A stretch of DNA of 11,353 nucleotides, taken from an uncultured Leucothrix sp. GTDB taxonomy: Bacteria; Pseudomonadota; Gammaproteobacteria; Thiotrichales; Thiotrichaceae. This document shows positions 5,482-11,353 of this stretch, piece after piece. The notes beneath the pieces are model-generated. The model saw nothing but the letters and a program-made list of their open reading frames with translations. It was not told where the DNA came from and did not search any database. The DNA lies in assembly GCA_937923375.1 (NCBI GenBank), contig CALAJG010000280.1, positions 1 through 11,353 on the forward strand. Reading direction: 5' to 3'. Every line of letters begins with the position of its first letter. The first letter of the stretch is position 1. A program made the translations under genes and the position numbers.

Positions 5482-6786
5482 ATGCAAGTTTCAATTGAAT
5501 CCACGGGTAATATTCAACGCACGTTGACCATTACTGTTCCTGCCGATCAAATCGACGGCGAAGTAGAGTCTCGATTGAAATCATTGCGTGGCCGCGTAAA
5601 GATTGACGGCTTTCGTCCTGGCAAAGTGCCCTTAAGTGTTGTCAGTCAGCAGTATGGTGATTCTGTCTATCAGGAAGTGCTAGGTGAGACGTTCCAAAAA
5701 ACATTCTACGAAGCCGTAGAGCAGGAAGGCTTACGCGTTGCTGGTCAGCCTGAAATCGAGCCAGAGTCTCTGGAACGTGGTCAGGATCTTACCTATATCG
5801 CAAAAGTAGATATCTACCCAGAGTTCGAAATCGCTTCGATGGATTCTTTGGAGATAAAGCGTCCAAAAACAAGCATTTTGAAGAAAGATATCGACACGAT
5901 GATCGAAAACTTACGCGCCCAGCAGAAAGAGTGGGTTGAAGTGAAACGTAAGTGTAAAAATGGCGATACCGTGGATATCGATTTTGAAGGCTCAATTGAC
6001 GGCGAAGCTTTTGAGGGTGGAAGTGCTAAGGACTTCAGCGTGGAGTTAGGCGCAGGCAGAATGCTTAAAGATTTTGAAGAAGGCCTGATCGGTTTGGCGC
6101 CAGGTAAGGAAAAAGAAATAACGGTTGCCTTCCCTGAGGAATACCCTGCTGAAAACCTTAAAGGCAAAAACGCTCAGTTCAAGCTTAAAGTCAACACGGT
6201 TAAAGAAGCGAAGCTTCCAGAAGTTGATGAAGCGTTTATCGAGAAGTTTGGTGTAAGTGCTGGCGATATGGATGCTTTCCGCGAAGAAATTAAGCAAAAC
6301 ATGACCCGCGAGATGGACCAGGCAGTGAAAAACCGTGTTAAGCAGGCTGTCATGGACGGGTTGTCTGATTTGCATGAGATTGACTTGCCTCAGGCTTTGG
6401 TGACGCAGGAAATTGGTTATGTGCGTAATGAAATGTCAGAAAATGCTAATGGCGCTGACATGTCTTCTTTGCCTGATGAGATTTTTGCAGAGCAGGCGGC
6501 ACGTCGCGTAAAGCTGGGCTTAATTGTTGGCGAAATAGTTACCAAGAATGAGCTGAAGAGTGATCAAGCCAAGATTGATGAAATGCTAAACACGCTAGCA
6601 TCAACGTATGAAGAGCCAGATCAGCTTATTGAATATTACAAAACTAATCCGCAGGCTATGCAAACCATCCAGGCAGCTGTCATGGAAGAAATGATTGTTG
6701 ATTGGGTGATTAAGCAAGCAAAGGTAGTTGATGAAAAAGTTAAATTCGAAGATTTAATGAACCCTCAGCAACAAGCAGCCGCATAA
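5482..6786 (+). CDS. tig: Trigger factor, ribosome-associated chaperone and peptidyl-prolyl isomerase
   Basis: Binds ribosomal protein L23 at the exit tunnel and shields nascent chains. The product from the ATG at 5482 has 434 residues, close to E. coli's 432. I chose this ATG over the GTG 21 bases upstream because it gives the family N-terminus MQVSIE and has GAGG eight bases before it. The ribosome-binding signature GFRPGKVP is at 43-50. A FKBP-type isomerase domain spans about 150-245 (DTVDIDFEGSIDGEAFEGG, later GLIGLAPGKE and FPEEYP). The C-terminal arm domain fills 250-434 and ends in a Gln/Ala tail. It is 87 bases behind tRNA-Leu and 25 ahead of clpP, the common gammaproteobacterial order. 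Regulation may come from the tRNA-Leu promoter or a weak local one. Confidence 0.98.
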   Translation: MQVSIESTGNIQRTLTITVPADQIDGEVESRLKSLRGRVKIDGFRPGKVPLSVVSQQYGDSVYQEVLGETFQKTFYEAVEQEGLRVAGQPEIEPESLERGQDLTYIAKVDIYPEFEIASMDSLEIKRPKTSILKKDIDTMIENLRAQQKEWVEVKRKCKNGDTVDIDFEGSIDGEAFEGGSAKDFSVELGAGRMLKDFEEGLIGLAPGKEKEITVAFPEEYPAENLKGKNAQFKLKVNTVKEAKLPEVDEAFIEKFGVSAGDMDAFREEIKQNMTREMDQAVKNRVKQAVMDGLSDLHEIDLPQALVTQEIGYVRNEMSENANGADMSSLPDEIFAEQAARRVKLGLIVGEIVTKNELKSDQAKIDEMLNTLASTYEEPDQLIEYYKTNPQAMQTIQAAVMEEMIVDWVIKQAKVVDEKVKFEDLMNPQQQAAA

Positions 6787-6811
6787 CAACAATTTTAAAG
6801 GAGTCGATGCA

Positions 6812-7420
6812 ATGACAAGTGCATTAGACGCACAAGCGCTAGGATTAGTCCCAATGGTAGTCGAGCAGACTTCCAGAGGAGAGCGTTCGTACGATATCTA
6901 TTCACGCTTACTTAAAGAGCGTGTTATTTTTGTAGTAGGTCCTGTTGAAGATTACATGGCTAATCTGGTTGTTGCTCAGTTGTTATTTCTGGAATCAGAA
7001 AATCCTGAAAAAGACATTCATCTATATATAAACTCACCGGGTGGAGCAGTCACCGCGGGTATGGGTATTTACGATACCATGCAGTTTATCAAGCCTGAGA
7101 TCAGTACAATTTGTATTGGTCAGGCTGCTAGTATGGGAGCGGTATTGTTAGCTGGAGGTGCCAAGGGTAAGCGTTTTGCTCTGCCACACTCACGCGCGAT
7201 GATTCATCAGCCGCTAGGTGGTTTTCAGGGGCAAGCTTCAGATATTGACATTCATGCAAAAGAGATCTTGAAAATCCGTGAAGAGCTTAATCGGGTTTTG
7301 GCTCACCACACGGGACAGTCTTTAGAGACAATTGCTAATGATACGGATCGTGATAATTTTATGGATGCTCAGGCTGCGCTTGAATACGGTTTAGTCGATG
7401 AGATTCTGGAAAAACGCTGA
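6812..7420 (+). CDS. clpP: ATP-dependent Clp protease proteolytic subunit
   Basis: Serine peptidase that stacks as two heptameric rings and degrades proteins fed in by ClpX or ClpA. At 202 residues the length is typical. The catalytic triad is Ser107 (GQAASMGA), His132 (RAMIHQP) and Asp181 (DTDRDNFM). The oxyanion-hole motif SPGGAV is at 75-80. The first ten or so residues are likely the cleaved propeptide. AAAGGAG (6797-6803) lies eight bases before the ATG, the strongest ribosome binding site in the window. An ATG five bases upstream leads to a stop after two codons and is not used. It is probably cotranscribed with tig and ends before a terminator hairpin. Confidence 0.98.
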   Translation: MTSALDAQALGLVPMVVEQTSRGERSYDIYSRLLKERVIFVVGPVEDYMANLVVAQLLFLESENPEKDIHLYINSPGGAVTAGMGIYDTMQFIKPEISTICIGQAASMGAVLLAGGAKGKRFALPHSRAMIHQPLGGFQGQASDIDIHAKEILKIREELNRVLAHHTGQSLETIANDTDRDNFMDAQAALEYGLVDEILEKR

Positions 7421-7446
7421 TTGAAGCGTAGCATTAAGTTATTAGT

Positions 7447-7480
7447 AAAGCCTGTTCTTAAACAGGCTTTTGTTGTTTTT
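7447..7480 (+). terminator. Terminator or attenuator between clpP and clpX
   Basis: AAAGCCTGTT (7447-7456) and AACAGGCTTT (7461-7470) form a perfect 10-base stem around CTTA, followed by TGTTGTTTTT. It would stop or reduce transcription from tig-clpP before clpX, so clpX likely has its own start in the 200 bases that follow. Confidence 0.8.
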
Positions 7481-7681
7481 AGGTGTGGTTTAATTATTAA
7501 ATAATTGTTAGAAAGCGCCCATTGTTTGTCACTATACGTATTGTCAGATATTGCGCGTATTTTGAATTGTAAGGGCGAGATAAGTAATCCATATTCTATC
7601 TGTTATTGCTGTACTTTCTGTGCGAAGTTGATTAAGTTGAGGTCTATACGCTTCAACAAAGAATTCGGGGATGTCCTTGGG
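7481..7681 (+). other. clpX leader region
   Basis: About 200 bases between the clpP terminator and the clpX ATG. No good sigma-70 promoter was found by eye. The frame of clpX is open back to 7505, but the translation (59 residues) does not resemble ClpX and begins with TTG. A five-codon frame ATG-TCC-TTG-GGA-TGA (7671-7685) overlaps the clpX start as ATGA. Only GGGG (7667-7670) could act as a ribosome binding site, 11 bases from the ATG. Confidence 0.4.
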
Positions 7682-8968
7682 ATGAGTAAAGACAAAAAAG
7701 ACGATCAGGATAATGGAAAACTGCTGTATTGTTCTTTCTGTGGTAAGAGTCAACATGAAGTAAGAAAGCTGATTGCAGGTCCATCGGTTTTTGTTTGCGA
7801 TGAATGTGTTGACTTATGTAACGATATTATTCGTGAAGAGATGCAGGAAAAGGACGAGGAAGAACGCGATTCTTTACCAACACCTCGTGAAATCAATAAA
7901 TTCCTCGACGATTATGTTATTGGCCAGGATAAAGCTAAGAAAGTTTTATCTGTTGCCGTTTACAACCATTACAAGCGGATGGAGTATAGCGGCGGAAAAG
8001 ATGGCATCGAGCTGGCTAAAAGTAATATTTTGCTGGTTGGCCCTACCGGTAGCGGTAAGACACTTCTAGCTGAGACGTTGGCAAGAATGTTGAATGTGCC
8101 ATTTACTATGGCTGATGCAACAACACTTACCGAAGCGGGTTATGTTGGCGAAGATGTTGAAAATATCATCCAGAAGTTATTGCAAAAATGTGACTACGAT
8201 GTAGAGAAGGCCCAAACGGGTATCGTCTATATCGATGAGATAGACAAAATTTCTCGCAAATCTGACAATCCTTCCATTACCCGCGATGTGTCTGGGGAAG
8301 GTGTCCAGCAAGCGTTGCTGAAGCTTATTGAAGGGACTGTTGCTTCCGTTCCACCTGCTGGTGGAAGAAAACACCCTCAGCAAGAGTTTCTTCAGGTTGA
8401 TACCAAGAACATTTTGTTTATTGTTGGCGGTGCATTTGCAGGTCTGGATAAGGTTATTCAGGATCGTACTGAGAAAGGCAGTATTGGTTTCTCAGCAATT
8501 GTTAAAGAAGCAGATGGTAAGAAATCATTTGGTGATGTGATTCAGGCAATTGAGGCAGAAGATCTGGTTCGTTACGGTTTGATTCCAGAATTTGTTGGCA
8601 GACTTCCTGTGGTAGCAACACTATTGGAATTAGATGCGGAGTCTCTGGTAAGAATCCTTACTGAACCAAAAAATGCCATGACAAAACAGTATCGTAAGCT
8701 GTTCGAGATGGAAGGTTGCGAGCTTGATTTCCGCGATGATGCACTGCATGCCATTGCTAAAAAAGCTATGGAGCGAAAAACAGGGGCTCGCGGATTACGC
8801 ACGATTTTGGAAAAAATCTTGCTAGATACTATGTATGATTTGCCCTCAGAAGATAACGTGACGAAAGTGGTGGTGGATGAGTCGGTTATCCTAGGAGAGA
8901 GTGCGCCATATCTCATTTATGAGAATAAAGAGGCTGAACCGGAGCGAAAAGTTTCTTCAGCTGATTAG
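7682..8968 (+). CDS. clpX: ATP-dependent Clp protease ATP-binding subunit ClpX
   Basis: AAA+ hexamer that recognises tags such as ssrA, unfolds proteins and threads them into ClpP. From the ATG at 7682 it has 428 residues, close to the E. coli protein. The zinc-binding domain uses Cys17, Cys20, Cys39 and Cys42. Walker A GPTGSGKT is at 120-127, the pore-1 loop GYVG at 153-156, and Walker B IVYIDEID ends with Asp185 and Glu186. The RKH loop is at 229-231, the ClpP-docking IGF loop at 268-270, and the sensor-2 motif GAR at 368-370. All key residues are present. A longer frame starts at a TTG 177 bases upstream, but its extra residues precede the normal MSKDKK-type start. The ribosome binding site is poor, and translation may be coupled to the tiny frame overlapping the start. 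Confidence 0.98.
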   Translation: MSKDKKDDQDNGKLLYCSFCGKSQHEVRKLIAGPSVFVCDECVDLCNDIIREEMQEKDEEERDSLPTPREINKFLDDYVIGQDKAKKVLSVAVYNHYKRMEYSGGKDGIELAKSNILLVGPTGSGKTLLAETLARMLNVPFTMADATTLTEAGYVGEDVENIIQKLLQKCDYDVEKAQTGIVYIDEIDKISRKSDNPSITRDVSGEGVQQALLKLIEGTVASVPPAGGRKHPQQEFLQVDTKNILFIVGGAFAGLDKVIQDRTEKGSIGFSAIVKEADGKKSFGDVIQAIEAEDLVRYGLIPEFVGRLPVVATLLELDAESLVRILTEPKNAMTKQYRKLFEMEGCELDFRDDALHAIAKKAMERKTGARGLRTILEKILLDTMYDLPSEDNVTKVVVDESVILGESAPYLIYENKEAEPERKVSSAD

Positions 8969-8977
8969 AGATCTCCC

Positions 8978-9009
8978 AAAGCCCCTTCCGCAAGTGTTGG
9001 GGCTTTCTT
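8978..9009 (+). terminator. Terminator after clpX
   Basis: AAAGCCCC (8978-8985) pairs with GGGGCTTT (8999-9006) across a 13-base loop. The T-run is short (TTTCTT), so termination may be partial. It lies nine bases after the clpX stop. Confidence 0.7.
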
Positions 9010-9030
9010 GTAACTATTATCTACCCTACC

Positions 9031-9059
9031 GTTGAGATTGGGCTTATCTATCCCAATAT
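9031..9059 (+). promoter_or_regulatory. Candidate heat-shock (sigma-32) promoter of lon
   Basis: GTTGAGA (9031-9037) resembles the sigma-32 -35 element CTTGAAA at five of seven positions. After 14 bases comes CCCAATAT (9052-9059), matching CCCCATNT at all positions but one. The spacing is right, the start would fall near 9066, and lon is a classic heat-shock gene. Read as a sigma-70 promoter the same stretch has a poor -10. Confidence 0.55.
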
Positions 9060-9100
9060 CTTTCAAATGCTAGCAATAAAGCATTAGCAACGAGGTTAAA

Positions 9101-11353
9101 ATGACACGAGCAACAATGATAAAAAATGTACCTGTATTAACACTGCGGGATGTGGTGGTTTATCCGCACATGGTGATTCCGCTGTTTGTGGGGCGCGACA
9201 AATCCATTCTTGCGCTAGACGAAGCAATGGAGTCGGATAAGCAAGTATTATTGGTTGCACAGCGCAGTGCTGAAGTTGATGACCCTGGAGCGGATGATGT
9301 ATACGAGATTGGTACGCTGGCTACCATTTTACAGCTTCTAAAATTACCAGACGGCACATTGAAGGTGCTGGTTGAAGGTGGACAGCGTGCACTCATTAAA
9401 AAAGTGAATACTGATGAGCGATACTTTACTGCCAACATTGCCGTTATTCCTGTTTCTGAAGATTATGATGAGCGGAAAGTCGACTTATTGTCACGCATGC
9501 TACTCAACTTGTTTGATAAGTACGTCAAACTCAATAAAAAAATTCCACCGGAAGTTTTGTCTTCGCTCAGTAGCATTGATGAGCCAGCAAGATTTGCCGA
9601 TACGGTGGCCGCACACCTTGGTTTGAAGGTATCTGCTAAACAAGAGATTCTGGAAATCACCGATGTTAAAGAGCGCTTAGAGCAGCTGGTTGAGCTGGTT
9701 GAGGGTGAGATCGATCTGTTGCAAGTTGAAAAACGCATCCGTGGTCGCGTAAAGCATCAAATGGAGCGCAGTCAGCGTGAGTATTACCTGAATGAGCAGA
9801 TGAAAGCGATTCAAAAAGAATTGGGCGACATGGACGAAGTACCCAATGAAAATGAAGAATTAGCGAACAAAATTGCTAAATCAGGAATGCCGAAAGAAGC
9901 ATTAGAAAAAACCAATAAAGAAATGGAAAAGCTGAAGATGATGTCGCCGATGTCAGCTGAAGCGACAGTAGTTAGAAATTATATTGACTGGATGGTGGGT
10001 CTGCCTTGGAAGAAGCGCTCTAGAATTGTGGCCGACTTAACCAAAGCGCAGGCCACGTTGGATGAAGATCACTATGGCTTGGAAAAAGTTAAAGAGCGTA
10101 TTGTTGAATACTTGGCGGTGCAGCAGCGGGTTAAGAAGCTGAAAGGTCCGATTATGTGCTTAGTGGGGCCTCCTGGAGTTGGTAAAACTTCATTGGGCCG
10201 TTCGATTGCGAGAGCAACGGGCCGAAAGTATACACGAATGGCATTAGGTGGTGTCCGTGACGAGGCGGAGATACGTGGCCATCGTAGAACGTATATTGGT
10301 GCGCTGCCTGGCAAAATTGTGCAAAATCTAAGTCGGGTTGGTACTCGTAATCCACTGTTTTTGTTAGATGAAATCGATAAGATGGCCACGGATTTTCGTG
10401 GTGATCCAGCTTCGGCGATGCTTGAAGTGCTGGATCCGGAGCAAAACCATACCTTTGCGGATCATTATCTTGAAGTAGATTTCGATCTGTCGGACGTAAT
10501 GTTTGTTGCGACCTCGAATAGTATGAATATTCCCGGGCCACTTCTGGATCGTATGGAAGTGATTCGAATTCCTGGTTATACAGAGGACGAAAAACTCAAC
10601 ATCGCCCGTAATTATTTGGTGCCAAAGCAAATTAAGGCGAATGGCTTGCGCAAAGGCGAATTAAAGATTAATGATGCCGCGTTGATGGGCATTGTTCGAC
10701 ACTACACCCGTGAGGCTGGCGTAAGAAGTCTAGAGCGGGAAGTATCGAAGGTTTGTCGCAAAGTGGTCCGTGAGCATCTGCTCGAAAAGAAAGAAAAAAC
10801 CTCGGTTACGATTAAAAACCTTGAAAAATACCTTGGTGTGCAGCGTTTTGATTACGGTCGTGCGGATAAAGAGGATCAAATTGGTCAGGTCACTGGTTTG
10901 GCATGGACTTCTGTCGGTGGCGTGTTGCTGACGATTGAAAGCGTTAAACTGAGCGGCAATGGAAATATCAAAAGCACCGGTAGTCTGGGTAAGGTCATGC
11001 AAGAGTCGATTCAGGCATCTGAAACGGTTGTAAAAAGCCGAGCACGTATTTTAGGTATTTCTCGAAAGTTCCTTAAAACTCATAACGTGCATATTCATGT
11101 GCCAGAGGGTGCTACACCGAAGGATGGTCCTAGTGCTGGTGTCGGTATGGTCACGGCAATCGTCTCATCAATGACAGGCATTCCTGTACGCGCTGATGTT
11201 GCGATGACAGGTGAGATTACACTGCGCGGAGAGGTTCTACCGATCGGTGGTTTGAAAGAAAAGTTGCTTGCTGCACATCGGGGTGGAATTACTACCGTGA
11301 TCATTCCAAAGGAAAATGAAAAAGACCTCGCAGAAGTACCAGAGAACGTGACC
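9101..11353 (+). CDS. lon: ATP-dependent protease Lon (3' end beyond the window)
   Basis: Hexameric AAA+ serine protease that removes misfolded and short-lived regulatory proteins in the cytosol. 751 codons are open to the right edge; E. coli Lon has 784, so roughly the last 30-60 residues are missing only because the window ends. The N-terminal substrate-binding domain covers about 10-200, then a coiled-coil rich helical part to about 300. Walker A GPPGVGKT is at 356-363 (Lys362), Walker B LFLLDEID includes Asp423 and Glu424, and the protease domain has the Ser678/Lys721 dyad (DGPSAG and GGLKEKLLAA), one short of E. coli numbering. The ATG has CGAGG five bases upstream. A heat-shock promoter candidate precedes it. 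The clpX-lon order is typical; hupB commonly follows but is out of view. Confidence 0.98.
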   Translation, partial: MTRATMIKNVPVLTLRDVVVYPHMVIPLFVGRDKSILALDEAMESDKQVLLVAQRSAEVDDPGADDVYEIGTLATILQLLKLPDGTLKVLVEGGQRALIKKVNTDERYFTANIAVIPVSEDYDERKVDLLSRMLLNLFDKYVKLNKKIPPEVLSSLSSIDEPARFADTVAAHLGLKVSAKQEILEITDVKERLEQLVELVEGEIDLLQVEKRIRGRVKHQMERSQREYYLNEQMKAIQKELGDMDEVPNENEELANKIAKSGMPKEALEKTNKEMEKLKMMSPMSAEATVVRNYIDWMVGLPWKKRSRIVADLTKAQATLDEDHYGLEKVKERIVEYLAVQQRVKKLKGPIMCLVGPPGVGKTSLGRSIARATGRKYTRMALGGVRDEAEIRGHRRTYIGALPGKIVQNLSRVGTRNPLFLLDEIDKMATDFRGDPASAMLEVLDPEQNHTFADHYLEVDFDLSDVMFVATSNSMNIPGPLLDRMEVIRIPGYTEDEKLNIARNYLVPKQIKANGLRKGELKINDAALMGIVRHYTREAGVRSLEREVSKVCRKVVREHLLEKKEKTSVTIKNLEKYLGVQRFDYGRADKEDQIGQVTGLAWTSVGGVLLTIESVKLSGNGNIKSTGSLGKVMQESIQASETVVKSRARILGISRKFLKTHNVHIHVPEGATPKDGPSAGVGMVTAIVSSMTGIPVRADVAMTGEITLRGEVLPIGGLKEKLLAAHRGGITTVIIPKENEKDLAEVPENVT

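Noticed and set aside
7561..7594. Sigma-32-like site before clpX (TTTGAAT and ATCCATAT)
   Set aside because: The boxes are 19 bases apart, too far for sigma-32, and both are imperfect.
7505..7681. N-terminal extension of ClpX by 59 residues from a TTG
   Set aside because: ClpX proteins begin near MSKDKK ahead of the zinc finger; the extension has no ribosome binding site and resembles no ClpX sequence. It is chance open frame.
10152..10541. 129-codon minus-strand open frame inside lon
   Set aside because: It lies opposite the highly conserved Lon ATPase domain; shadow frame.

Overview
This window looks like chromosomal DNA from a moderately AT-rich gammaproteobacterium. The tig-clpP-clpX-lon order, the tRNA cluster in front of tig, tpiA-secG-tRNA-Leu(GAG), and the lengths and catalytic positions of Tgt, ClpX and Lon (Lon Lys362 and Asp423/Glu424 fall at the E. 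coli numbers) all point there. I cannot name a genus. No phage, plasmid or CRISPR array is visible, and every housekeeping gene reads intact; lon is cut only by the right edge.

Left part (1-1813): a minus-strand tRNA pair, Ser(GCU) then Arg(ACG), with a promoter before each tRNA and a terminator at 112-137. The first ~110 bases hold no recognisable gene and may be the end of an insertion sequence. On the plus strand follow tpiA (triosephosphate isomerase), secG (SecYEG subunit) and tRNA-Leu(GAG), closely spaced.

Middle (1814-4896): a 276-base intergenic stretch with a TATAAT box and a small perfect dyad leads into the least ordinary gene here. It encodes a secreted 464-residue protein made of twelve 23-residue repeats in four Cys-to-Trp blocks, capped by a peptidoglycan-binding domain. 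A strong bidirectional terminator separates it from convergent tgt (queuosine tRNA-guanine transglycosylase), which stands without its common partners queA and yajC-secDF.

Right part (4897-11353): a plus-strand tRNA cluster Pro(UGG), Arg(UCU), His(GUG), then Leu(UAG) with its own promoter. After it come trigger factor (tig), the ClpP peptidase, the ClpX unfoldase and the Lon protease. These form a protein folding and degradation block: trigger factor meets nascent chains at the ribosome, ClpXP and Lon remove damaged and regulated proteins. Terminator hairpins separate clpP/clpX and clpX/lon, and lon has a good candidate heat-shock (sigma-32) promoter.

The best candidate for something poorly described is the repeat protein at 2090-3484. 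The rest is well-known core machinery with some regulatory details worth checking.
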